A DNA stretch of 29,192 nt, from positions 1 through 29,192 of IMG/VR virus record IMGVR_UViG_3300031800_000010; one strand, written 5' to 3'. The notes under the pieces were generated by a model. The model was not told the DNA's origin. It did no database searches and saw only the letters and a list, made by a program, of their open reading frames with translations. The DNA is from a virus. Of this stretch, positions 7,788 through 14,696 are shown piece by piece. A program made the translations under genes and the position numbers. Each line of letters starts with the position of its first letter. Position 1 is the first letter of the stretch.

Positions 7788-9801
7788 TTTGTTGCATTCC
7801 TATAATTTTTGCCATAATAGCTGCTTCCTCTGGATCATTAAGTATCTCATCGGGATCAAGATCCAAACTATAGGCAAGTTCACTAATTAATTTAGAAATC
7901 TTAACAAATGGAGCAATAGCTGGATTTTGTACAGTCTGTAAGAAAGTAGTCAATCTCTGACTTCTTACTTCTTTCTGCATCAAGCTATTTGTTCCCATTG
8001 CTTTAACTTCTAAATCACCCACGATTCCTAACTTTCCTTCCATAAATTGCATATTCCATTGGAAGTATGCTTCACCTAAAGGCTTGAGTAAGAAATCATC
8101 TAAATTCTTTACGACAGTTTTTATATTTAAACTAGCTGCACCAAGTAACATTGACATACCAGATGCTGTTCTTGTCATACTTTGCACACCTGTTTGTCCA
8201 TGTGAGTATGAAGGAATACCTGTCTGTTCATCTGCAAGCTGTCTAAATCTATCAAACATCATCATATTCTCAGGCGCAGTATTCGGAAACTTTAATCCAT
8301 GTACTGCTTGTCCTGGCATTCCAGCTTGTCTTCGGAATATCTTTCCTGGATATATTTCCATTGATTGTCCACCAACGAGTGCAGATTCATCTACATCAAA
8401 AACTAATGATCCTGCTAATGCAAGATTATCAATAGCCATTCTTGCATGACCATTCATCACTTGTTGTGAATCATCCATATTCTCTGCAACACCTATACCA
8501 AAGAAGTTATACGGATTTCGTTCATAAGGAAACGAATGATAAGGAATTCTATTGGGTGTAAACGGATTTACAACTGCGCGAAGAAGTTTTCCATTACATA
8601 TCCAAGCATTAATTTGTAATTCATCAAGATCGTCTATATTCTCAGGTACATCAATTTGAGCTTCTCGTAAATACTCAGCATCCATAATTCCCCAATATTC
8701 CAAGACTTCGTATTTATCTGAACCATATTCTTCGTTACTATCTTCTTCTTTTAATTGAGTATCATAGTATTTGCTTTCATAATTTGCACCCATCATAAGA
8801 CAATCACGAATTGCATCATTATCAAAGTAAGGCATCTTGCGCAAAGATCTTAGTTGACTTTTATTTAGTTTGTGTCTATGGAATATATATTCACATTCTT
8901 CAATATTAGTTGCCGAAGGATCAGGAAAGAAATCCCAAAGACTTACAAATTCTATTCTAGGAACTCTTACATCTATTGGTTTATATTCTCTTTCGCCTGT
9001 TTCTTCATTTTCATCCCAACGATTCAAAGTTTTATTAAAATTAAATGGTCCTTTAACTATTCCTGTACCCAATAAGGCTGCCTCAAGAAGTGCATTTCTA
9101 ATCTCAGATGAACCTTTAGACTCATCAATTTGATCATGGATTAATTTCTCCATTCGTCTTGCTGCCTTTTGAGCAGGTTTAATTTCAGGAAGTTCAGGAA
9201 TAGGAGATAAACCAGCTACCAAAAACTGCGATGCTTCTTCTTCTATAAACTTTCCATTTGTAAATGTTGCACCTGGTTTTAAAGTTTTTCCGTCTCCTTC
9301 GTATCCAACATCAAAAGGATTTTCTTCAACAACAGGTTCTTCTTCTTCCAGTTCAGGAGGAGTAGTTTCAATTCCTGGAACTGGATTCTGTATGTCTAAA
9401 TGCGCAAACTCAGAAACTCCTTCAGGCATTTTTGTTTCTGAGATTCCTATAGGGAATTTACCACCTGTACCAAAGACAACATCTACAAGTTGTCCGAAAG
9501 CTGCCAATACTTTTGTTTTAGTAATTTTGACAAATATTTTAGATTTTTCGGATTCTCTAAATTTTATTTTTTTATCGTATAAGCCTCTATAATTTCGATA
9601 AGCAGCTAACCATCTTGATTCATTAGGTATTCGTGCTGTTTCTGCATTTGTAAAACGCTTTTGTATTGTTCCAACTAATGTTAGTTTTTGAGCTTCTTCT
9701 AATACAAGGCTTTTACCTTGTTCTCCTGTAACATCTTCAAAAAAGATATTATCAGAATTTTCTAAGAAAGTGTTTTCGTTTTTGTTTTCTTGTTCTGCCA
9801 T
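7597..9801 (-). CDS. Portal protein
   Basis: At 734 residues, this is in the size range of podovirus portals, the twelve-copy ring through which DNA enters and leaves and where the terminase and tail adaptor dock. It directly follows the large terminase gene (8-base gap). The N-terminal half is mixed alpha/beta with an acidic insert (PPELEEEEPVVEENPFDVGY, around residue 155). The central part contains FGIGVAENMDDSQQVMNGHARMAIDN-type helices and the RTASGMSMLLGAASLNIK segment, typical of portal stem regions in marine phages. The C-terminal 70 residues are low-complexity Gln/Gly/Pro. A second reading frame overlaps this tail. Confidence 0.85.
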   Translation of the reverse strand: MAEQENKNENTFLENSDNIFFEDVTGEQGKSLVLEEAQKLTLVGTIQKRFTNAETARIPNESRWLAAYRNYRGLYDKKIKFRESEKSKIFVKITKTKVLAAFGQLVDVVFGTGGKFPIGISETKMPEGVSEFAHLDIQNPVPGIETTPPELEEEEPVVEENPFDVGYEGDGKTLKPGATFTNGKFIEEEASQFLVAGLSPIPELPEIKPAQKAARRMEKLIHDQIDESKGSSEIRNALLEAALLGTGIVKGPFNFNKTLNRWDENEETGEREYKPIDVRVPRIEFVSLWDFFPDPSATNIEECEYIFHRHKLNKSQLRSLRKMPYFDNDAIRDCLMMGANYESKYYDTQLKEEDSNEEYGSDKYEVLEYWGIMDAEYLREAQIDVPENIDDLDELQINAWICNGKLLRAVVNPFTPNRIPYHSFPYERNPYNFFGIGVAENMDDSQQVMNGHARMAIDNLALAGSLVFDVDESALVGGQSMEIYPGKIFRRQAGMPGQAVHGLKFPNTAPENMMMFDRFRQLADEQTGIPSYSHGQTGVQSMTRTASGMSMLLGAASLNIKTVVKNLDDFLLKPLGEAYFQWNMQFMEGKLGIVGDLEVKAMGTNSLMQKEVRSQRLTTFLQTVQNPAIAPFVKISKLISELAYSLDLDPDEILNDPEEAAIMAKIIGMQQNVGQETGTETQAVGEQPPAMGGPQGTPEQPQALGVTGTGGGNIGTGNVPLPGEDQFSGTVGTA

Positions 9802-9809
9802 TCTTTTTT

Positions 9810-11447
9810 TTAATACCCAAACTCAGGATCTACTGGTTTATATATTGATTCTCGTTTTAAGTTTCGCATCCTCTCAAGAGGATCAGTAATTCTTGGTCTA
9901 CTCATAATAAGATAACGTAAAGCATCGTATGCATGATCTGATGCATTCGTGTCTACGTCTTCAGGTCTAGTTTTACTCAACGGAATACTTTGAAGTTCGC
10001 GTATCAGGTTAGGACATGTATTAAATATTTGTAATCGTGGTCTACCGCTTTGCTGCAACTTTAAGTATTCGTGTATTTGTATTTTACCCTGTATTCTATT
10101 TTTATCTGCTCTTCTGAGCTTATGACCTAACTGTTGAAGTGTCTCACCAACAGTCGGTCCAGTAGTTCCTGTCCTAGCCCAAGCAGCCGTATCTAAGACT
10201 CCTTGAACTGAAAACGGATCTTCTATCTCCATTTCTGTTATTATACGACCTAAATCAAGTCCTGTCAAGTTTTTTCTATATAATTCTCTGTAAATTACTA
10301 GAGTTCCATCACTTCTATCAACTGATCCCCACAGACAACAACTCTCTGAAGCATAACCGTAATCTATTCCTTTGACTCGTTCCCATGTTATAGGAAGGTA
10401 AAAAGGAGAAACAATATGTACTTTTGGATCAAACTCAACAAATGCAGCACCTTCCGCTACATCCCAATTTCCCTCTAATAATTGTCTTCTCTGAACTGGC
10501 GGAAGCGCTTTAAGCATTTGTTCGTATCTACCATCTAGAGCAAGATACGGATTATCCTCCAACCTAGCTGGTATAAACTTACGTGAAAGTCCATCTTTTC
10601 CAATAAAAGAATTGTTCGGATCTATAGGATCTACATACCTTTTTTTAACCCATTGTGCGCCCACACCACCTGGATTAGCAGTACAACGAAGATAAGTTTC
10701 TATACTTGAGTCCGTTGTTCGCAACCTAGAAGCAAGATAATTCCAACCGAACTCAGTAGGAAGATGAGTAATTTCATCAAAACCTATCCAAGAATATGCT
10801 TGTCCTTGATAGCGATAAACATCTGCATCTCGTTCCAAAAAGCCAAACTCTATTTTAGCTCCGCTTGGAAAGTTCCATAGCTTTTCAACTTCACGAAACT
10901 TACATCCTGGATAAGCTTGCGGATAAAGTTCACGAGATTTATCAATTAGTTCTCGTAATTCTGGCATAGATCTTCTTAAAATCAACGCTCTGTGCGCTTT
11001 CTTGTGCGCATAGCGCAACGGATCTACTAGCATTGCATAGGACTTACCACCACCTGCAGCACCTCCGTAAAGAACATCTTTTTCTGGTGCTGCCAAGAAC
11101 TCTGTCTGTGGTCCTTCATTAGGATGAAAGACTACGTTTTCTTGTTTTATTTGAGCTTGTACTGTAGGAGGAAGAGAATCTAAATCAGTATCTGATACAA
11201 TTTTGTTGTCTGTCTTAGTATCAATTTTATTTAATACTTTCTTTTGTTTTTTTAAAGAACTTTTTTGATTGTGGATTTGCGCTTGTAGTTTCTTTATTCT
11301 CTTTTCTTTTGCTTTTACAGAACGTCTAGCACTTATTTTTGCTTTAGTCTTACTATGATAATTATAGTTACTTTTAGATCCTTTAGGTCTACCTGCCTTT
11401 TTCTTTTTAGACTGTGGTGAATCCGAGTCTTTCTGGTCTTGTTCCAT
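9810..11447 (-). CDS. terL: Terminase large subunit (ATPase-nuclease)
   Basis: A 545-residue DNA-packaging motor protein. The ATPase domain shows Walker A GGAAGGGKS (residues 128-136), Walker B WIGFDE (220-225) and the coupling motif TANPGG (about 256-261). The C-terminal RNase H-like nuclease domain has GIDYGYA, VLDTAAWAR and SDHAYDALRYL, carrying the acidic residues expected. Unusually there is a roughly 110-residue basic N-terminal extension with an AT-hook-like KKAGRPKGSK (residues 16-25) and a Lys-rich coiled coil (about 35-75). The start overlaps the preceding 97-residue protein by 41 bases. A sigma70-type promoter lies inside the gene at 10240-10268. Confidence 0.95.
   Translation of the reverse strand: MEQDQKDSDSPQSKKKKAGRPKGSKSNYNYHSKTKAKISARRSVKAKEKRIKKLQAQIHNQKSSLKKQKKVLNKIDTKTDNKIVSDTDLDSLPPTVQAQIKQENVVFHPNEGPQTEFLAAPEKDVLYGGAAGGGKSYAMLVDPLRYAHKKAHRALILRRSMPELRELIDKSRELYPQAYPGCKFREVEKLWNFPSGAKIEFGFLERDADVYRYQGQAYSWIGFDEITHLPTEFGWNYLASRLRTTDSSIETYLRCTANPGGVGAQWVKKRYVDPIDPNNSFIGKDGLSRKFIPARLEDNPYLALDGRYEQMLKALPPVQRRQLLEGNWDVAEGAAFVEFDPKVHIVSPFYLPITWERVKGIDYGYASESCCLWGSVDRSDGTLVIYRELYRKNLTGLDLGRIITEMEIEDPFSVQGVLDTAAWARTGTTGPTVGETLQQLGHKLRRADKNRIQGKIQIHEYLKLQQSGRPRLQIFNTCPNLIRELQSIPLSKTRPEDVDTNASDHAYDALRYLIMSRPRITDPLERMRNLKRESIYKPVDPEFGY
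10240..10268 (-). promoter_or_regulatory. Internal consensus sigma70 promoter within terL
   Basis: Read on the minus strand, TTGACA (10268-10263), a 17-base spacer and TATAAT (10245-10240) form a 12/12 match to the bacterial housekeeping promoter. It would start RNA near 10233 and feed the portal, scaffold, capsid and tail genes. The same hexamers and spacer occur in the TerS promoter at 14447-14475, which argues against chance. Confidence 0.6.
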
Positions 11448-11700
11448 ATTTATTATCTATAATTTTTTTTAATCCAGCAGGGCTTAGTTTTCTTCCTGTG
11501 TAGTCTTCTAACCAGTAACAACCATCACGCAAAGAAATCTCTTCATTTACAATCATTTCTTCTACGGCTTCGAGAGCCTCAATTTGTTTTTCAACAGGTT
11601 CTAAGTAATGAGAATCTTCTTCAGAAAGTTCATATCCAAAAGGAATAGTAGAACTTGTCCGTTTTCTTAGTAATATTGTTTTTTCTAATAAGCTTTTCAT
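11407..11700 (-). CDS. Small HTH-like protein upstream of terL
   Basis: A 97-residue protein whose core (STIPFGYELSEEDSHYLEPV, then a helical stretch ending SLRDGCYWLEDYTGRKLSPA and GLKKI) resembles the DNA-binding "recombinase" region of large serine recombinases: a PFGY opening, a Glu-rich helix, a sL-x-x-a-x-x-L helix, then an S-x-x-G-L recognition helix. There is no catalytic serine domain, so it cannot recombine DNA alone. Proteins of this kind are often found right before terL in marine phages. A role in DNA recognition for packaging is a reasonable guess. It starts on the ATGA overlap with the SET gene and overlaps terL by 41 bases. Confidence 0.65.
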   Translation of the reverse strand: MKSLLEKTILLRKRTSSTIPFGYELSEEDSHYLEPVEKQIEALEAVEEMIVNEEISLRDGCYWLEDYTGRKLSPAGLKKIIDNKYGTRPERLGFTTV

Positions 11701-12074
11701 ACTCTTTGGAATACATTATATCCAACTATTAATCTTCCATGACATTCACATTTAAACGGAGATACCAGTTCCTCTTCTGTACTTTCGTAGTCAAAAGTAA
11801 TTTCTTCGCCAATCTCAATATTTTTTATTGCTACTAAAAAAGGCGATGTAAAATTCGGAATAATTACCTTCGTGTTAGGATCACAATGATGATTTACGTG
11901 TCCACCCTCATAATGTTCTAGGTGTTTATCTCCTATTTGTATTGAAGTTCTAGTCGGATACGGAAAATAGTTTCCTTCTAGAACTAATACTATGTTTCCA
12001 TTTGTAAAGTTTTCAATAGTAAAAAGACCTTGCATTCCATCTTTTATATTTTTAATTACAATTCTATCGTTCAT
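11697..12074 (-). CDS. SET-domain protein lysine methyltransferase-like
   Basis: A compact 125-residue protein with the hallmarks of a SET domain. An N-terminal GLFTIENFTNG strand-turn is followed by the NHHCDPN motif (residues 61-67; canonical NHxCxPN, part of the SAM pocket). Next comes GEEITFDY (89-96), whose tyrosine is the usual catalytic residue. After it is a post-SET-like Cys pair, CEC (109-111), with HGR. SET enzymes move methyl groups from S-adenosylmethionine to lysine. The lack of a large insert suggests a small, perhaps virion or host-protein-specific enzyme. It sits between an Fe-S carrier gene and the terminase, in the late operon. The target is unknown. Confidence 0.8.
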   Translation of the reverse strand: MNDRIVIKNIKDGMQGLFTIENFTNGNIVLVLEGNYFPYPTRTSIQIGDKHLEHYEGGHVNHHCDPNTKVIIPNFTSPFLVAIKNIEIGEEITFDYESTEEELVSPFKCECHGRLIVGYNVFQRV

Positions 12075-12164
12075 TGTATGATACTATCCAATCAAGAAAT
12101 CTTATTAAAACTTTTTTGAAAGTTAATCGTTGATAGACTATATAATAGTTATTTCTTTGTAACA

Positions 12165-12353
12165 CTACTTTTTCTTTTTCTTGCTTCTTTTTTTCGGAAC
12201 AGTTACGTAGGCTTCATTTACATCAGGAGTTGATTTATCATCTCCAACATATTGACCTTTTACATTTCTTGCACGAACCATTTCAGTTGTACAAAGAAAA
12301 CGATCTTTAAACCAACTACTTAATCCATAGAACCAATAGTTTCTTTTTTTCAT
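12165..12353 (-). CDS. Small basic protein with Lys-rich tail (62 aa)
   Basis: Strong GGAGG site 6 bases before the ATG at 12353. The product begins MKKRNYWFYGLSSWFKDRF, has a middle VRARNVKGQYVGDDKSTPDV and ends in KKRSKKKKK. I recall similar short proteins with a DDKSTPDVNEA-type centre in marine phages but know no function. The N-terminal aromatic amphipathic segment could touch a membrane and the Lys tail could bind nucleic acid. A 90-base gap with no clear gene separates it from the SET gene. Confidence 0.6.
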   Translation of the reverse strand: MKKRNYWFYGLSSWFKDRFLCTTEMVRARNVKGQYVGDDKSTPDVNEAYVTVPKKRSKKKKK

Positions 12354-12382
12354 TTTTTCCTCCGTTTTTATAAATTAATCTT

Positions 12383-12700
12383 TTAAGAAAAGCTACTTCC
12401 ACAGCCACAAGTCGACTTCGTATCAGGATTATTTATTTTAAAAGCTGAACTAAACGCTGATTCTTCAAAATCTATTTCTACGTTTTCTAAATAACCATAG
12501 CTAATAAAGTCTACACATAATCTAACTCCATCGGTTGCTTTAGTAATATGGTCATCCTCTTCAACTTCCTCATCGGATTGAACTCCAAATCTGTATTGAA
12601 ATCCATTACAACCTCCGCCTTCAACAGCTAATCTAACTATTTCCCAAGGTTCTACAAACTCTTTTAGTTTTTGTATCGCTTTATCTGTTAGGGTTATCAT
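12383..12700 (-). CDS. A-type iron-sulfur cluster carrier (IscA/ErpA/HesB-like)
   Basis: At 105 residues, the length of a bacterial A-type carrier. It keeps all three cluster-binding cysteines: C31 in EGGGCNGFQYRF, and C98 and C100 in the C-terminal STCGCGSSFS. The usual segment order (ITLTDKAIQKLKEF helix, GGGCNG turn, GVRLCVDFISYGYL, VEIDFEE) is complete, so it should bind and pass on Fe-S clusters or iron. It starts on an ATGA overlap with the coiled-coil gene. In a late phage operon it may serve phage Fe or Fe-S proteins or be a virion component; both are inferences. Confidence 0.9.
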   Translation of the reverse strand: MITLTDKAIQKLKEFVEPWEIVRLAVEGGGCNGFQYRFGVQSDEEVEEDDHITKATDGVRLCVDFISYGYLENVEIDFEESAFSSAFKINNPDTKSTCGCGSSFS

Positions 12701-12879
12701 TGTTTTTCTAATCTTAATATTGCACGTTCTACATCATTTAATCTTTCTATCAGATGCGGAAATCGTTCTGCTTGTTTATTTTCTATTTCAGTTATTCTTT
12801 TATCTAACTTTTTGATGTTAGCTACTAACTTTCTTGTAGTCATCCGTACTTCAAAAGTATCTTTTATTACTTCTGTCAT
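12697..12879 (-). CDS. Small coiled-coil protein (60 aa)
   Basis: Starts at the ATG at 12879, with AAGGA 7 bases upstream (an upstream TTG at 12885 also lies in frame). The product from TRKLVANIKKLDKRITEIEN to DVERAILRLEKQ is one continuous heptad-like helix with no membrane segment. The stop overlaps the Fe-S carrier start as ATGA, so the two are translationally coupled. I do not recognise the family. Confidence 0.6.
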   Translation of the reverse strand: MTEVIKDTFEVRMTTRKLVANIKKLDKRITEIENKQAERFPHLIERLNDVERAILRLEKQ

Positions 12880-12881
12880 TA

Positions 12882-13127
12882 TCAATTCCTTACTGGTATA
12901 TCCAAAGGTACTAAGTATCCTTGCATCCTTAAAAATGTCCAGTTATCACAATAATCTTCTTTTCTATAGCCTTTAGGATAAACATCACACATACATTCTT
13001 TTTGATAATCATAGACTCGATCAATACACGTAAGAAACAAACGAGTCTTTGCACTCATTTCTTGGGTACTACTGCAACCAGACAAGATAAGCAGCAATAA
13101 GATTAAGTAACATAAATATAAATGCAT
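12882..13127 (-). CDS. Small lipoprotein
   Basis: An 81-residue protein with a short hydrophobic signal (MHLYLCYLILLLLILSGCSS) and an LSGC lipobox. The lipidated cysteine would be residue 18. The mature part is about 60 residues with several Cys (C-x-C in ECMCDVY). A TTG at 13130 is an alternative start with better spacing to an upstream AGGA. Small phage lipoproteins are often outer spanins or surface-exclusion factors. The neighbour on the 5' side is a 27-residue membrane peptide, which hints at envelope action, but the usual proline-rich Rz1 look is absent. Confidence 0.6.
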   Translation of the reverse strand: MHLYLCYLILLLLILSGCSSTQEMSAKTRLFLTCIDRVYDYQKECMCDVYPKGYRKEDYCDNWTFLRMQGYLVPLDIPVRN

Positions 13128-13146
13128 CAATATTTAACATCCTATA

Positions 13147-13230
13147 TTAAAGTAGAGCCATCCACTCTTTAATTACTATTGCTGATAAGAATAATAATAA
13201 TACTATCCATATCGGATTAAACTTCATCAT
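13147..13230 (-). CDS. Tiny single-span membrane peptide (27 aa)
   Basis: The frame starts at 13230 on an exact ATGA overlap with the stop of the oxygenase gene. It reads MMKFNPIWIVLLLFLSAIVI followed by KEWMALL: a single hydrophobic helix with Lys near each end. Overlap coupling and clean hydrophobicity support it despite its length. It stands directly before a lipoprotein gene. A holin-, pinholin- or spanin-like partner role is possible but unproven. Confidence 0.55.
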   Translation of the reverse strand: MMKFNPIWIVLLLFLSAIVIKEWMALL

Positions 13231-13955
13231 TTCTTTTTCTCTTGCTCCCAACAATTTAAATTAGCTGCTACAGTTCGTCTTTCGCCTTCTCCGAAGAACG
13301 GATAGACCATATGTTGCATCCAAGAAGGAAACATCAATTGTCTGCCGACTATAGGTTGCAAAGATATTGATTGTGGCGGTCTTAGTTTTTCGCTATCTGA
13401 TATCTGATTAAGACCATAAGTAAAAGCCAAGAAACCATCACAAGCACCTGAAGAATTGTAAAGAGTATAGTTGTCTGCTTTTCCTTTTCCTATTTCTCCT
13501 AAACTTCCTATTTGTTCAGGTACTTTAGTCCAGCATGTTGTGCTTATTCCCATTAGTGTTTTAGTTCCATGATCGTGTATTGGGTTGTAGTCTCCTTCAA
13601 AGCTATGTACTGACCATAGTTCGTCTATATCTATCGTTCTTCCTTGATGATGAATGCCTGTAATATTACCGAAAGCATTAAGATAAGAAACACCCATGCT
13701 TGTAATGAACTTGTAATAGTCTGCTAATCTTTTATCTTTATGATCCATTAGCAATTGTTCACCTTCATGGATCTGACCAACTAACGTATGCGATAAAGAC
13801 TTTCTATTAGGATCTTCTTTGTATTCATCCAAGTATTCATTCAAATCATTGACTAATTTATCTGGAAGTTGACACTCAAACATTATTGCTGCTGGTAAAG
13901 TATGGATCTGTAGCCCAATATCATTATCATCATTTTCTTTAACTTCCACCTTCAT
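13227..13955 (-). CDS. 2-oxoglutarate/Fe(II)-dependent oxygenase
   Basis: A 242-residue protein that fits the phage/marine 2OG-Fe(II) oxygenase family with a double-stranded beta-helix core (PF13759-like, from memory). It has a first iron-ligand motif NPIHDHG (residues 124-130), the strand block GRQLMFPSWMQHMVYPF with the second His (H215), and ERRTVAANLNCW with an Arg (226/227) placed to hold 2-oxoglutarate. Such enzymes hydroxylate proteins, nucleic acids or small molecules using Fe(II), O2 and 2OG. It overlaps the TerS gene by 17 bases and starts the accessory island. The substrate is unknown. Confidence 0.8.
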   Translation of the reverse strand: MKVEVKENDDNDIGLQIHTLPAAIMFECQLPDKLVNDLNEYLDEYKEDPNRKSLSHTLVGQIHEGEQLLMDHKDKRLADYYKFITSMGVSYLNAFGNITGIHHQGRTIDIDELWSVHSFEGDYNPIHDHGTKTLMGISTTCWTKVPEQIGSLGEIGKGKADNYTLYNSSGACDGFLAFTYGLNQISDSEKLRPPQSISLQPIVGRQLMFPSWMQHMVYPFFGEGERRTVAANLNCWEQEKKK

Positions 13956-14436
13956 TTTCCCATTCAGTTATTGGTTCTAAATCATTTTGTAATAACTCTG
14001 ATGGTGATGATGATGATGATGCTTCATGCTCTATTACTTCTTTTTCAGTATTTTTAGCAGGCAAGATGAATACACCTCCGCCAGCACTATGTGTAATATC
14101 CAGTCTTTCTTTCTTTACAACACCTACTCGATCTAGAATAGCCTGCGCAGCTTGTAGTTTATTGGCTATTTGTGGCATAGGCCTGTTTGTATTCATAATT
14201 TCAACCAATTTAAAGGCCGCTTCAGGAGCGCTATTAGCCAATACATCAGTAGCAAAATCTATTATCTCATTTTTAAGAGCTTTTACTACCTGGTAGTGAC
14301 TACCATTACTGTAACCTGCTAACTCTGCAGCTTGTTTTAAGTCTCCATTGGTTATAAGCAAACAATCCAAGAACTTCTCTTGTTTCTTAGTAAGTTCTTT
14401 ATTTCTTTTTTGAGGTGTTAAATATGTATTTACCAT
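13939..14436 (-). CDS. terS: Terminase small subunit
   Basis: The product has an N-terminal HTH segment (LTKKQEKFLDCLLITNGDLK then QAAELAGYSNGSHYQVVKAL), a central helical oligomerisation part and KLQAAQAILDRVGVVKKERL. This is the layout of phage small terminases that recognise the packaging site and load TerL. A run of five serines near residue 140 comes from a GAT trinucleotide repeat (plus strand near 14000). I start at the second in-frame ATG (14436), because the first (14448) lies inside the -10 box of the promoter and cannot be transcribed from it. The mRNA would then be nearly leaderless. Confidence 0.8.
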   Translation of the reverse strand: MVNTYLTPQKRNKELTKKQEKFLDCLLITNGDLKQAAELAGYSNGSHYQVVKALKNEIIDFATDVLANSAPEAAFKLVEIMNTNRPMPQIANKLQAAQAILDRVGVVKKERLDITHSAGGGVFILPAKNTEKEVIEHEASSSSSPSELLQNDLEPITEWENEGGS

Positions 14437-14446
14437 TATTATATAC

Positions 14447-14475
14447 ATTATAGGACTGGTTTACAACTTTGTCAA
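14447..14475 (-). promoter_or_regulatory. Late (leftward) sigma70 promoter
   Basis: Minus strand: TTGACA at 14475-14470, a 17-base spacer and TATAAT at 14452-14447, a 12/12 consensus match. RNA should start near 14440, only a few bases before the TerS ATG at 14436. It heads the whole leftward virion operon. An A/T tract upstream (T7A7, 14480-14493) may act as an UP element. Confidence 0.8.
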
Positions 14476-14506
14476 GCTATTTTTTTAAAAAAACTACAAA
14501 TAATAC

Positions 14507-14535
14507 TTGACAAAACTCAAATCTGTACCTATACT
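14507..14535 (+). promoter_or_regulatory. Rightward sigma70 promoter
   Basis: TTGACA (14507-14512), a 17-base spacer and TATACT (14530-14535) match 11 of 12 consensus bases. Transcription would begin near 14542 and run through the DnaA-box cluster towards the early genes. The first gene is 660 bases away, so either a long leader or a separate non-coding RNA is made. Its -35 is 31 bases from the -35 of the leftward promoter. Confidence 0.7.
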
Positions 14536-14565
14536 GGAGTAACACCCCCCGCAACCCTAGCTGCA

Positions 14566-14645
14566 AGAAGAAGAAGAAGAAGTAGTAGTAGTAGTAGTGG
14601 TAGCATAGTAGTAATGGTAGCAATAGTAGCAATAGTAGCATAATA
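14566..14645. repeat. Trinucleotide repeat tract (AAG)n, (TAG)n with (CAA)/(CAT) variants
   Basis: A run of AAG units passes into TAG units (exact, then with AAT, CAA and CAT interruptions) for about 80 bases. One register is full of TAG stops, so it is not coding on the plus strand in that frame. Similar GAT repeats occur in terS and CAA repeats in the first early genes, so short tandem repeats cluster around this region. Confidence 0.7.
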
Positions 14646-14696
14646 GTTCTTATTATTAGTTAATTGTTACATTTTACAAATTTTACAAATTTATAT

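Noticed and set aside
8084-8449. Plus-strand open frame (121 aa) opposite the portal gene
   Set aside because: Lies wholly within a clear portal gene on the other strand and has no start signal or recognisable domain.
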